Shown here piece after piece: positions 21,130 to 30,448 of a stretch of DNA of 64,000 nt. The stretch covers positions 19,421 to 83,420 of IMG/VR virus record IMGVR_UViG_3300042731_008413; one strand, written 5' to 3'. The notes beneath the pieces were generated by a model. It saw only the letters and a program-made list of their open reading frames with translations. It did not search any database and was not told the origin of the DNA. The stretch's first letter is position 1. Each line of letters opens with the position of its first letter. This DNA comes from a virus. The position numbers were made by a program, and so were the translations under genes.

Positions 21130-23859
21130 ATGCCCGAAGTGTCAACCACAAATTGGAATCGATTACGCTCCAAAGCCCAATGGTCCCGATGTGGGATGCT
21201 GGTATTTCAGGCTCCTATCATTGCCACGGCTACGGTTTCAGGTTCCCCGGCAACCGGAGCTACCACCATCAGCCTCTCAGGTTATTCCGAAGATGAAACC
21301 CCGGACGCTTATTACACTGTAATAGTCGGTTCGTCTGCCGGTAACGATGATGGGGGCAAGGTTAGACTCCGCTCCGTCAATGACGGTGGCTCATCTATCA
21401 AAGTGGCCGTCAATAATATCGAGTGGCCAGATTACCCCTACGTTTCTATCCTTAAGGAAATTTTGCCCTGGTCGATTTTGCCTGACCTGGGCAACGACAG
21501 GATGGACGCTGACATTGCCTACGATGACGAAAACGAGAATTGGCGACCCCTGGCCCGGATAGGTCCACCCTCCTGGGGCTATGTCGATGTAGCCACCAGG
21601 TTCCATTCCAAAAGTCTGGCCTGGGATGGTTCGGCCAAGGTATTCAATAGCAATAACGTCGCCAGCCATAGTTGGGCCTTCCCGAGTGGTAGCCCCTCGT
21701 CCAGTTCATCGGAAGGCACCGTAGCCAGCCCTATTGAAGTCACCTGGAACACCAAGACAGGCCACAATCCCAAGTATATCAAATACACCGTGACCGACGC
21801 TAGTGGCTTTACCCACACCCGCTACAATCCTCATTGGGTTATCGAGGATTTTACCACGGACTGTTATTGCGATATCGAGATTGAGAGTTGTAGCGGCGAC
21901 TACAGCGCTGGCACCTGGGATGCCAGGATCAAAGTGCGCTCCAATGCTACCAGTTCAGACTTTCCCTCGGACGCAATGATCGTTATCATCGCTGAGGATT
22001 ATTACAACGGCGAAAAGGTCAGTATTGGCGGCAATTGGGAATTTAGGGAAGATGTGGTGTTTATGGGCTGGATTGTGCGCGGTACCACCTTTCAGGATGC
22101 CGAGACCGGGTACGTTACCTTCGATGTGTCCGGCACTATCGGCAAGGCGGCTCAGCTAACCGACTGGCCGGCCAACCTGGAATATAAATCAAATCCTTCG
22201 GCCTGGAACCAACTCAAGAATATGACCTGCGACTTGGCTGCCATCCACATTCTAACCCAACGCACTACCCTGGATCACATCGTAGATATTACCCCAATGC
22301 AAGATAGTAAAATCCTGCGATATGTCGATATCCCCGAGACAGACGTAGCCACACAGTTAGATGACTATTGTCTGTCTCCCCGAGGGGGCAAGGCGTTGTC
22401 TGATCGGCAGGGACAAATTTACTTCAGCCGAAATCCTAACCTCAGACCATTGTCTGAACGAACTTCGATCACGGAGATCGGTGAATTCGATTTGGATGAT
22501 CTGCGCTCTGACCCCGGCCTGGAACTGGCCATCGAAGAGCAGGAACCCCAGGTGGCTCAGGTGGATTTCATTGGTTTTACTTATGACGGTAATGACGTGA
22601 CTCCTCTGTACTCCCTGGCCCCTGAATGGCAATTCCATACAGGTCGAGTAGAGAAAGTGGATGGAGTTCGGGCGGACAGCCAATCGGAGGCCAATACTCT
22701 GGCCGGGATGTATCTGGCCAATTTCAACAACATCTGGACCCAGGTCAGATGCCCCTTCTTCAATTATCGCATATTCGATATTGCCCCAGAGCATTATGCT
22801 ACGTTGTCTCTGGCGGCGACTGATACCGAACGAGGTATCGTTTGGAGTTCACAAAAGCTGCTGGCCCGGTCAGTAGACATCACGTATAGTTCCGAGGATG
22901 AATCCATCGAAGTCGAGGTCATTTTTGAAAAAGACAGCTTTGGTCCTCCGGGAGTGGGGGGCGGCTATTCCAAGGAGCCACCACGCCGGTCGTCATCCCC
23001 TGCCCCTGCCCCGGAAATCGAGGCTCCGGCTTTGGCCACCTGGTCCAGCTTTTACATTCGTAAGGGTGGGGATGCACAATGGAATGAGCGGGGTGATAGG
23101 GGGGTGTTTAACGGCGGTTGTGTGGACCCCTGGTGGTTCACCGACAGCAAGGCTAATTCGACCGATCCTGACAAAGCTATCGTTTATGGGTGTGGGGATG
23201 ATGGAGTATTGCAACGTAGCACTAATGCCGGCCAGACCTGGAGTGACGTTACCTTAATCGCCCCCCCTGATACCTGGACCGATACTCCGGCTCCTACTAT
23301 TGATGACATCGATTTGGTGTGGGTCGAAGGTGATTATTTCCAGAACGGTCGATTCTACGTATTGGCCTCCTGGCAAAACGACAGCGATCAGTGGCGAGGG
23401 TGGATTTGCATCACCGATGATGACTTTCAGAGCTATACATGGTATGCTTTATATGATGACGGGGGGGCTTTACCGGATGAGGTCCGCCCGTTAGGGGTTG
23501 AGGCCAACAAAGAGAACGTGTTGGTTACAGTCTGGACCGATGATATTTTGCAGTTGCAATTGTGGGACCCCCTGCCATTCGCTTATGGGGGCGAGCATGA
23601 CCTGGGGAGTGCTTTGACAGCCGAAGTACCCGGTACTTACACGGCCTATCCCAAGATTGTATTGGATGATCCCCAGGTATGGTTTGTGTTTGGTCGGATG
23701 CAGGGACCACAGGGACTAAGTGATCCCAGTCATATTATCAAGTATAATGGCAGTTGGTCCGAGGTGGAGTCGAGTTGGACTACATCTATTTGCGGATCGT
23801 TTGATACGGTTAAGCTCGATGACGGGCGAAGGGAGTATTATGCAGTCAGAAACATTTAA
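21130..23859 (+). CDS. Large tail-tip/host-recognition protein with BNR-like end
   Basis: 909 residues. The N-terminal half is beta-rich tail structure. Around residues 600-640 comes a Pro/Ser/Ala linker, then a beta-propeller-like part with an Asp-box type repeat (GVLQRSTNAGQTWSDVTL) as in sialidase-fold domains. This layout suits a baseplate/tail-tip protein with a glycan-binding C-terminus. The YYTVIVG segment is encoded across a perfect copy of the 15-bp palindrome (21310-21324). Confidence 0.65.
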   Translation: MPEVSTTNWNRLRSKAQWSRCGMLVFQAPIIATATVSGSPATGATTISLSGYSEDETPDAYYTVIVGSSAGNDDGGKVRLRSVNDGGSSIKVAVNNIEWPDYPYVSILKEILPWSILPDLGNDRMDADIAYDDENENWRPLARIGPPSWGYVDVATRFHSKSLAWDGSAKVFNSNNVASHSWAFPSGSPSSSSSEGTVASPIEVTWNTKTGHNPKYIKYTVTDASGFTHTRYNPHWVIEDFTTDCYCDIEIESCSGDYSAGTWDARIKVRSNATSSDFPSDAMIVIIAEDYYNGEKVSIGGNWEFREDVVFMGWIVRGTTFQDAETGYVTFDVSGTIGKAAQLTDWPANLEYKSNPSAWNQLKNMTCDLAAIHILTQRTTLDHIVDITPMQDSKILRYVDIPETDVATQLDDYCLSPRGGKALSDRQGQIYFSRNPNLRPLSERTSITEIGEFDLDDLRSDPGLELAIEEQEPQVAQVDFIGFTYDGNDVTPLYSLAPEWQFHTGRVEKVDGVRADSQSEANTLAGMYLANFNNIWTQVRCPFFNYRIFDIAPEHYATLSLAATDTERGIVWSSQKLLARSVDITYSSEDESIEVEVIFEKDSFGPPGVGGGYSKEPPRRSSSPAPAPEIEAPALATWSSFYIRKGGDAQWNERGDRGVFNGGCVDPWWFTDSKANSTDPDKAIVYGCGDDGVLQRSTNAGQTWSDVTLIAPPDTWTDTPAPTIDDIDLVWVEGDYFQNGRFYVLASWQNDSDQWRGWICITDDDFQSYTWYALYDDGGALPDEVRPLGVEANKENVLVTVWTDDILQLQLWDPLPFAYGGEHDLGSALTAEVPGTYTAYPKIVLDDPQVWFVFGRMQGPQGLSDPSHIIKYNGSWSEVESSWTTSICGSFDTVKLDDGRREYYAVRNI
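21310..21324. promoter_or_regulatory. 15-bp palindromic operator copy 2 (inside a gene)
   Basis: TATTACACTGTAATA, a perfect TATTACA/TGTAATA dyad around one base, inside the tail-tip coding sequence. It may be coincidental codon use or a within-gene repressor site. Confidence 0.35.
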
Positions 23860-24550
23860 GGGCCAGTCGTTGGTGGAGATGGCTATCGTTACCCCTCTTT
23901 TAATTTTTTTGTTCTTGGGGGTGTTTGAGGTTGGATATGTGATCCGATCTTATATGATACTGGATAACGCGGTCAGGGAGGCAGCCAGGTTTGCCAGCAA
24001 ACCATCCAATACCAATATTGATGGATTGACCGTGGAGGAAATTGGATATCATAGTGTAATAAGCCATACGCTGGCCACAATGTCGGATCAGATTCCGGTG
24101 GATTTTGAGGAAAATGGTGTTATTGTCATCTCGTTTTATGATGTGCCGGCTCAATTTCCTTGTGATCCAGAATTACGAGGTGAACCAATTGGAAATGACA
24201 TGTGGCCTAACTGTGATTGTAATTTAGCTGTGCTCAATCCCTATAAACCAATTATGGTCGATCACCCAGGGTATTCTTCCAGACTGACATTCTCGAAGCC
24301 GTTATCTGTAGCTGGCCGAATCGATACATTTGATATGGCTGAACGATTGGGGCGCGAACAGTTAAAACAAATGTGTGCTTTGGGGAAAAGCGACGAACAA
24401 GCTGCGCTAACGATTCATCAGATAGTAATAGTTGAGGTCTGGTATGACCATTATCAATTATTTGGTTTTCCATTGCTTTCCAATCCGTTTACCGATCCAA
24501 TTGAGTTGTATAGCCGGGCGGTAATGCGATATATTAAGGATAGAGAATAA
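23840..24550 (+). CDS. TadE-like pseudopilin protein
   Basis: 236 residues from ATG 23840; the open frame extends upstream into the tail-tip gene and was cut back. The N-terminus KGQSLVEMAIVTPLLIFLFL followed by GVFEVGYVIRS is the TadE signature (G-Q-x-x-V-E-x-A followed by a hydrophobic helix and A-R-x-A-S). TadE proteins are minor pseudopilins of Flp/Tad pili processed by TadV-type peptidases. Finding one in a tail operon, translationally coupled to a tail-tip gene, is unusual. The remaining 190 residues are specific to this protein. Confidence 0.75.
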   Translation: MQSETFKGQSLVEMAIVTPLLIFLFLGVFEVGYVIRSYMILDNAVREAARFASKPSNTNIDGLTVEEIGYHSVISHTLATMSDQIPVDFEENGVIVISFYDVPAQFPCDPELRGEPIGNDMWPNCDCNLAVLNPYKPIMVDHPGYSSRLTFSKPLSVAGRIDTFDMAERLGREQLKQMCALGKSDEQAALTIHQIVIVEVWYDHYQLFGFPLLSNPFTDPIELYSRAVMRYIKDRE

Positions 24551-26016
24551 TGACTTTATCCGTGTTAGACACAGATTCGGACGGTTTTGGCCCGGCAGCC
24601 AGATGTGCCGGCCCTGAATACGGGTCTGATTATTTTATCTGTTATACCAGTGGCAATGCTCGTATCGCTCAAGTTGACACCGAGGCCGAGACGATCACGA
24701 TGTTGGGGGCCGGAAATACCGATGTGGTTAGCGAAACCATCTCTGAGGACGGCGGGGTATCGCTAATACCTGGCACAGATTATGGTTTGATTGCATACGA
24801 GGTTGATGGCCTTCCTTGTTGCGATACCGATTGTACTATTTATGCCAAGATTATAGAGCCTGCCACTAGCGGCACGACAGTTCAGGCTCACACGGCTGAT
24901 TCTGAAGATTTCTCATATTACGATGGGGGTGGACAAACAGCTTTTGCCAATGCTCCTTCTTCTTCAATTGTTGAAATATTTGTGCAAGCCCTGAGCGACA
25001 CTCTGGGCTTGATCGTATGGAGTATTACAAGCACGCCACCATCAGAAAAATATGGAATGTATGCCGTGGTGGACATATCCGGCACCACAGTTACGGTCAA
25101 CACGCCCGGTTACATTGTTGAATTGAGTGAATTTGAAGATACTCATACTTGGGGCTACGTACCATTGGCCATGAAAAGGATTTCTGACACAGAAGCATTA
25201 TTAATATATCGGATGAGTCCAGATGATAATGATGATGAGGTATGGATTGCCAAGATAACCGTGTCAGGTAGTACTGTGTCATTAAGCAATCAGACCTTGA
25301 TTCATCAAGAGCCGGATGTATCAACGGCTGGACTTGATGCGTTTACCTGTCAGGATAGCTGTATTGGGGTTAATCCCAACGCCGGTGAGTATCTGGCCGC
25401 TATTTATAACACGGCTGGTTATGGCGAATCTTGGTGGTTTAGGACTGATGATGATGCCTCAGTAGGGGCTTTAACCCATAAAGATGAATATCCTTATCCT
25501 TGCCCAAGCGCGCCAATGGCTGACAATCAGTTTCTTACTGCTACTAAAGATGAAAACGGTACAAATGATCTTGAAGTTCAAGTAGCCACAATCGAAAGTG
25601 ACGATTCTATCACCTTGGAATCTAGTCCCAGCCCTATCACTTTAACTGGTGTATCAACCATTCCAAGGGATGTTTATGTTGTCGGGGCTGGCTATTCTGT
25701 GGTTTTTGGCAATACTGAGGCGTTCTTAATAGGGGGGGTGGAGATCACAGAGGCACCAGATATAGAGCCATCCGTAGATTATGATGAGTTTTATTACGGC
25801 ATTGAATCTCTTGATAAAATGTGTGATTTGTCCTTCGGGGTCAAGCCCAAAGGAATGGCCATCAACCCAGACACCAAGGATGTGGTAGTAGTTTCCGACA
25901 CAGCCCAGGCCACGATGTCAGAACGTATGCTCAAGGATGAGAGTTACGCCACGGCCAATGATTTTAGTGATGGATTGGGAATCGATGAGGATATAGACGC
26001 GGTGGAGTATATCTGA
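24550..26016 (+). CDS. Virion-associated beta-repeat protein
   Basis: 488 residues, ATG overlapping the previous TAA. Composed of short repeating beta units rich in Asp, Gly, Thr and Ser (ARIAQVDTEAETITMLGAGN, LEVQVATIESDDSITLESSP), suggesting a beta-propeller. Probably an exposed tail or fibre protein; no enzymatic motif was recognised. Confidence 0.55.
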   Translation: MTLSVLDTDSDGFGPAARCAGPEYGSDYFICYTSGNARIAQVDTEAETITMLGAGNTDVVSETISEDGGVSLIPGTDYGLIAYEVDGLPCCDTDCTIYAKIIEPATSGTTVQAHTADSEDFSYYDGGGQTAFANAPSSSIVEIFVQALSDTLGLIVWSITSTPPSEKYGMYAVVDISGTTVTVNTPGYIVELSEFEDTHTWGYVPLAMKRISDTEALLIYRMSPDDNDDEVWIAKITVSGSTVSLSNQTLIHQEPDVSTAGLDAFTCQDSCIGVNPNAGEYLAAIYNTAGYGESWWFRTDDDASVGALTHKDEYPYPCPSAPMADNQFLTATKDENGTNDLEVQVATIESDDSITLESSPSPITLTGVSTIPRDVYVVGAGYSVVFGNTEAFLIGGVEITEAPDIEPSVDYDEFYYGIESLDKMCDLSFGVKPKGMAINPDTKDVVVVSDTAQATMSERMLKDESYATANDFSDGLGIDEDIDAVEYI

Positions 26017-26017
26017 T

Positions 26018-28276
26018 ATGGCTCGTCAATCACCCAAGATGAAGCAAGCCATCCGGTTATGGCAATCGCTTCAGGATGAGAAGCAAAACAGAATTCAGCG
26101 CCAAAGAGGTATTCTGGGCAATGGGACCGGTATTGTTCGAGTGCCTGATCGTCCCGATCTGGTCTATATGCGTCTCAATGCGGATTCTACCCGCGTCTGG
26201 AAGGTGGTCAACGATCAGGTGGCTGACACTGATGGCCTCCCGGTCATTGCCGAAAAACATCCTGACACCGACTTCTGGGAAGTCATCGATGTAGACAAAG
26301 AGGCATTAATTTCTTCCGGCACCGGCTTTACCGGCATTCCCTACCGAAAAACCCACGGCGAAACCCACGAATGGCCGGATGGATCACCTGGCATCGACGC
26401 GGTGAATGTCTATCGCCGGTCGCTGGTCGATCTTCGCACCGAGCCGGTCTACGAAAATTATTCCCTGAACGTCTACGTCAGGCCATTGGTTTACTCATAT
26501 CAGGGTACAATCAAGCGCTACAAAGGTACTCAGCCCTATCTTAGCCTGTCTTCTTACGTCCCCCAGACAGGCATCCGATCCATTCTGACCTATCTGGATA
26601 TTCGGACCAATTATTTTTGGGCTTCTCCCGGACCACCGACCTCATATTACGTTGGCAACACCCCTACTGAGCCGAATGTGCCCTGGTATGCCAAACCATC
26701 GGCTCTGGTGACATTGCGGGAATCCCAGAATATCATCACCGAGGCGGACATTGAGGATATTCGAGATGTCATTGATGATGAGGGTATCCATCATAATCTG
26801 ACAGCCAGCCGTGCCCCGACAATAAATGATGATGCCTTGAGCGGGTATTCAGAAGGGTCGTTTTGGTTGTTTGGGACTACGCTGTACGCGTGTTCTAATC
26901 CGGCGATTGGGGCGGCGGTGTGGGGGCAGGTAAATGGGGGTGGTAATGCCTGGCCTCTTGACGATCAACTACTTGATGAAGATGCTACAGAGTATGCAAA
27001 TATCTTAGCATTGATAACTGCCTTGAATACGGGCGGGAAGAGTAACGGCTACCTGGGGCCAGGCTTTTTTACGTATTCTTCAGCAGACATTTCCTGGTTT
27101 AACGGAAATACGGCTCTTGTTGGGGTAACGAGACGCCGAAGCCGGATTGAGTTCGATGCCGGCCATAGTCTGCTACTTGGCGCGGGCGTAGAAATAAAGG
27201 CGTTGGGGATATCCTCAACTGGAGGGAGTGGGGATACCGGATGTATAGAGATTGGCAACAATGTAAGCTCTGTTTTTCTCAAATTATTGTATTTAACTAC
27301 CACGGCTCCATCGGGAAACGATGCCTATGCTCTCAAGGTGGGCACAAATAACATCGGGCATCATTTTATCGATCTCGAATGTCTTGCCAGTGCGTCCGGC
27401 GGTGGTACTGCATATGCCTTATATATAGACACAGGATGTTCCGCTATTATTGTGGAGGGTGGATATTATCAGGGAGATGTTACTATCGCCGGGGCCAGTG
27501 GCGTCAGTCTTTTGGGTCCGATAATTACTGGGACGGTTTCTTTTTCATCTGCTACAAATGGATGGTATATCGATTCGAGTGATGACCTTCATTTTGTAAA
27601 AGGTGGGTCAGACATCGCTGTTATTGATAGCGATGGGATAACACTGCCTGAGAGCGGCGATGACATTTATATCGCCGGTGATGAGGCAGGAGTAAAAGAG
27701 CGCAATACTGATTTTGGCGTAACTAGCATTACAGACCACTTTGATAATGACTCTTTCTCCGGGTGGTCGTGGTCAAATTATGGTGGTATGATTACGCCCG
27801 ACAACATTTCAATGACGGCCTATCCTTCTATGGTCCGCATATACAATAGCTCCGGGGGGAAATGGTTTGCCTATCAGTCATATTCATCGGCAGTTCCAAA
27901 GGTAAGGCTCACAGCAGGTGAGCAAACTTATATTGGGTTGCGGATAGATGATGGTACGGACAGTAACTACGTGGAAATTTCAATTCTGCTTAGCGGTGGA
28001 GTATATAACATCTACACAACCAAGTCAGTTAGCGGCGTTGTGACCGGCCCAACATTGAGAGCCACTGGTGTACCGGCAGGATTTTATATATTAGGCTTTT
28101 CCAGAAGCGGTGACAACGTGCAGTCGCTCTATACTCTTAATAGTCTTGCGTTGACCAGATTAGCTGGGGAGACCGTAACATCATTTTCACCAGCGAACAC
28201 TGGGTTTTTTGGCAGCCATAATTCCGGTTCACCAAACGTGGCACACGCTGGTGTGTTTGATTGGATTTTTAAGTGA
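26018..28276 (+). CDS. Tail fibre/appendage protein
   Basis: 752 residues. The N-terminal 270 residues resemble a virion-attachment domain. The centre (about 330-540) has repeating short beta rungs (AYALYIDTGCSAIIVEGGYY, VTIAGASGVSLLGPIITGTV) like a right-handed beta-helix. The last 180 residues resemble a jelly-roll/LamG-type lectin fold (YIGLRIDDGTDSNYVEISIL). Likely the receptor-binding fibre. Confidence 0.6.
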   Translation: MARQSPKMKQAIRLWQSLQDEKQNRIQRQRGILGNGTGIVRVPDRPDLVYMRLNADSTRVWKVVNDQVADTDGLPVIAEKHPDTDFWEVIDVDKEALISSGTGFTGIPYRKTHGETHEWPDGSPGIDAVNVYRRSLVDLRTEPVYENYSLNVYVRPLVYSYQGTIKRYKGTQPYLSLSSYVPQTGIRSILTYLDIRTNYFWASPGPPTSYYVGNTPTEPNVPWYAKPSALVTLRESQNIITEADIEDIRDVIDDEGIHHNLTASRAPTINDDALSGYSEGSFWLFGTTLYACSNPAIGAAVWGQVNGGGNAWPLDDQLLDEDATEYANILALITALNTGGKSNGYLGPGFFTYSSADISWFNGNTALVGVTRRRSRIEFDAGHSLLLGAGVEIKALGISSTGGSGDTGCIEIGNNVSSVFLKLLYLTTTAPSGNDAYALKVGTNNIGHHFIDLECLASASGGGTAYALYIDTGCSAIIVEGGYYQGDVTIAGASGVSLLGPIITGTVSFSSATNGWYIDSSDDLHFVKGGSDIAVIDSDGITLPESGDDIYIAGDEAGVKERNTDFGVTSITDHFDNDSFSGWSWSNYGGMITPDNISMTAYPSMVRIYNSSGGKWFAYQSYSSAVPKVRLTAGEQTYIGLRIDDGTDSNYVEISILLSGGVYNIYTTKSVSGVVTGPTLRATGVPAGFYILGFSRSGDNVQSLYTLNSLALTRLAGETVTSFSPANTGFFGSHNSGSPNVAHAGVFDWIFK

Positions 28277-28476
28277 GGGAAAATAAAAATGATAAGGATT
28301 TGGCGCCTCGATATGAGGATGCCAATATCGCCAACACGATTAATTCTGTGGCCGCGAGCTATTATATGGCGCAAAATTGTTACGTTGGGGCTTCGATATT
28401 TACGAGAATTGATTCGATAAGCGACATTAATATCGGTTGTGTGGTCATGAATTATAAATATTTGTTTAACAAGTGA
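28273..28476 (+). CDS. Small hypothetical protein after the fibre gene
   Basis: 67 residues, GTG start overlapping the fibre stop as GTGA. Sequence begins MRENKNDKDLAPRYEDANIA; no family recognised. Possibly a fibre chaperone or accessory by position. Confidence 0.45.
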   Translation: MRENKNDKDLAPRYEDANIANTINSVAASYYMAQNCYVGASIFTRIDSISDINIGCVVMNYKYLFNK

Positions 28477-28523
28477 ATGAACAAAGAGAAGAAGTCAGAA
28501 AAATTTATCAATCACTACATTGA
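28473..28523 (+). pseudogene. Truncated first copy of the coiled-coil gene start
   Basis: GTG AAT GAA CAA... encodes a 16-residue peptide (MNEQREEVRKIYQSLH) then TGA. It matches the first 15 codons of the intact gene at 28739 (MNNQREEIRQIYQSL), with similar upstream DNA (TTTAACAAGTGAAT). The two copies are 266 bp apart, separated by a structured non-coding segment. Confidence 0.6.
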
Positions 28524-28730
28524 TACTTTCTACCCGGCAATCGCCGGGTGCATGAGTATCCAACGAAGCCAGGCTACGCCATATATGGACTCTAAGCGGA
28601 CGCTGGTCAAAGGCCAGCAGTCTACCGATACGGACCGGACCGCTGCTGCTGCTTAAGGCGCTGGTGTTTACGGCAAGATATCTTAATGAGTTAATCCAGT
28701 AGAGTGTGGCTACTCAGGGGGGTTAGATTT
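28520..28730 (+). ncRNA. Structured non-coding segment between duplicated gene starts
   Basis: Visible helices: GATACT...AGTATC around ACCCGGC/GCCGGGT (28522-28559), GACT/AGTC around GCTGGTC/GGCCAGC (28588-28622), and AGCGG (28595-28599) pairing with CCGCT (28640-28644), which crosses the previous helix and so forms a pseudoknot. AGTAG/CTACT lies near 28699-28713. Size and crossing helices recall a small ribozyme or minimal group I-like core, but I could not identify the diagnostic P7 sequences. Confidence 0.4.
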
Positions 28731-28738
28731 TTTAACAA

Positions 28739-29221
28739 GTGAATAATCAACGAGAAGAAATCCGTCAAATCTACCAGTCCTTACGAGACCTGCAAGCCAG
28801 AGTTGATGTCCTGGCCTGGATTGCCAGTCGATTCGATAAGGCAGTAGATTTAATTGAGGACTTCGCCAGGGTTGATGACGTTATTCGGGAACTTAATGAG
28901 TATCTGATCGAAGAGTTCGAGCAAGTCAACCAGGCTTTACTGGCCTTGCTGGATTATCTGGAGTGCCAACCGGGTAGTACAAAGATACAGACGGGGGAAT
29001 TAAAGACAAATATTGTGGAATCCAGGTTGGCTTCATTGCGGAGACAATTGACCAGGCACGTATCCAATATCAATTATCTGGAAGAAGAATCTGCCCATTA
29101 TGGACCTTCGGTGCCACTCAGTATTACCAATGACCTTATTCGGGAGAGGGATATAGTCAGGGATATCGAGGCAAAAATTAAGGAATTCGAGGCTATCAAA
29201 TTGAGTTACGAGGAGGAATAA
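28739..29221 (+). CDS. Coiled-coil protein
   Basis: 160 residues, GTG start. Predicted almost entirely helical with heptads (RDLQARVDVLAWIASRFDKA, then LASLRRQLTRHV). No family recognised. Its first 15 codons are duplicated upstream at 28473. Follows the tail-fibre genes and is probably a virion or assembly factor. Confidence 0.55.
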   Translation: MNNQREEIRQIYQSLRDLQARVDVLAWIASRFDKAVDLIEDFARVDDVIRELNEYLIEEFEQVNQALLALLDYLECQPGSTKIQTGELKTNIVESRLASLRRQLTRHVSNINYLEEESAHYGPSVPLSITNDLIRERDIVRDIEAKIKEFEAIKLSYEEE

Positions 29222-29224
29222 GCT

Positions 29225-29266
29225 ATGCTATTAAAAGTTATCGAGCAGGGGGCGTTGGGCACCTGA
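29225..29266 (+). CDS. 13-residue leader-like peptide
   Basis: ATG at 29225 preceded by GAGGAGG; encodes MLLKVIEQGALGT and ends in TGA that overlaps the ATG of the next ORF (TGATGG). Could couple translation of the downstream gene. Too short to assign. Confidence 0.3.
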   Translation: MLLKVIEQGALGT

Positions 29267-29493
29267 TGGAAGAACAAGCCACGATGGACGAGGCCGTTCA
29301 AGACCTCGCCCAATTGACTACGGTGGCCCAACTGCCGGCCATTGCCTTGAAAGCCGATTCCTAGACCATTGCCGAGGTCCTGGAAAATGTAGAGATGCCG
29401 GCTTTCGAGGAGGCGGTTCAGGAGGTTAGCCACGACCGTCTTATATTTATGTTGGGGGCGATTGAGAGGGTGGTGGGGAGGAAGCGGGCCTAA
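29266..29493 (+). pseudogene. Small gene interrupted by an in-frame amber codon
   Basis: ATG 29266 opens 32 codons (MEEQATMDEAVQDLAQLTTV...), a TAG at 29362-29364, then 42 more in-frame codons (TIAEVLENVEMPAFEEAVQE...) to TAA at 29491. Both halves have the same acidic, helical composition, so this was one gene. TAG is a normal terminator elsewhere here, so a nonsense mutation or specific readthrough is more likely than global recoding. The 3' end overlaps a convergent gene by 47 nt. Confidence 0.5.
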
Positions 29494-30448
29494 TCTTCCA
29501 GCCCATTCGCCCGGCCAGCCAGATAATAGCTTTGTCAACGTCGGGGTCTTTGTCCATCAAGGGCAAATCCCCGATTTTTTCTTTGTTAAAATACAAGTCA
29601 TTCCCATGCAAGATAACGTTATTGAGATACAGGTACCCAAAGGTAGCTCCAACTCGATTAAAAAATATGTAACGTATTGAATATGGAACGTGAAATTCAA
29701 ACTGAATGACAATTTTTTCTTCCTCCCCCACCTTAATTTTTAGCTGATGAGGTAATGGAAGATACCATTTGTACCCTCGCTCCTCCTGTTTTTCTCTCTT
29801 GATGTCTTCCCGAATCAAGGTCGATAAGGCCAGACCGCTATCAACCAATTCTTCCAGTTGAAGTTGGGCCAACCGCTCGGGGGTATAGGGGTTATGCTCT
29901 GTGTTTCTGGCCCTGATTGCGGCCAGATTACGATTATCGAAATGGGTGGTCCAGGACACGTCCTCGATTCGCTTGGAGGTCGGATAGGTATGGCTGGTGA
30001 TATAATACGACCATAGAGTTTTGCCATTCAGTCGGGCCGATAGCATTTTCGATAGATGTCCCAGGTAATCGTCGAAGCGCTTGTCTGTTTGGAACCCCCC
30101 ACCGGTTTTTTGCCAGATCATCACCCGGTTATCATCGTATAACACTATAATATCCTCGAAAGTAAGGCGTTGCCAGTGTAAAATCTCGTCCTTGACCCCT
30201 TGCTCGATTCGGAAGTGGCGTTGGTCCAGAAAGCCTAACAACTCCGCCGGCCAGATTTCACCCTCGGGGATGCCGAACTCGGCCAGGGGCGCGTGTTCAG
30301 CCCGGAAGCGTAGGAATACTAAGATGTCACCGATCATCCATTGTTTTTGGTTGATGTCGTCCAGGATAGTCTGGATGACTTCGGAGACGGTTTGGATGGA
30401 TTGGTCTTCGTTGATAACAGCCAGGGCGCTATTGCCAATAATCTCCAT
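29447..30448 (-). CDS. Hypothetical protein downstream of primase-polymerase
   Basis: 333 residues from the ATG at 30448 (MEIIGNSALAVINEDQS...). The frame is open further upstream, but that part is the shadow of the primase gene. A GGAAGAGG site precedes this start, which overlaps the primase stop by 20 nt. No family recognised. It is the last gene of the leftward replication operon, and its tight coupling to the primase-polymerase suggests a replication accessory factor. Confidence 0.6.
   Translation of the reverse strand: MEIIGNSALAVINEDQSIQTVSEVIQTILDDINQKQWMIGDILVFLRFRAEHAPLAEFGIPEGEIWPAELLGFLDQRHFRIEQGVKDEILHWQRLTFEDIIVLYDDNRVMIWQKTGGGFQTDKRFDDYLGHLSKMLSARLNGKTLWSYYITSHTYPTSKRIEDVSWTTHFDNRNLAAIRARNTEHNPYTPERLAQLQLEELVDSGLALSTLIREDIKREKQEERGYKWYLPLPHQLKIKVGEEEKIVIQFEFHVPYSIRYIFFNRVGATFGYLYLNNVILHGNDLYFNKEKIGDLPLMDKDPDVDKAIIWLAGRMGWKIRPASSPPPSQSPPT

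Noticed and set aside
28520-28730. Definite group I intron
   Set aside because: Size and a crossing helix fit, but I could not place P7, the guanosine site, or a clean 5' U / 3' G exon junction. Kept only as a structured-RNA candidate.
29362-29364. Genome-wide reassignment of TAG
   Set aside because: Several genes end in TAG (for example at 149, 13498, 20697, 58312), so TAG is a normal stop here.
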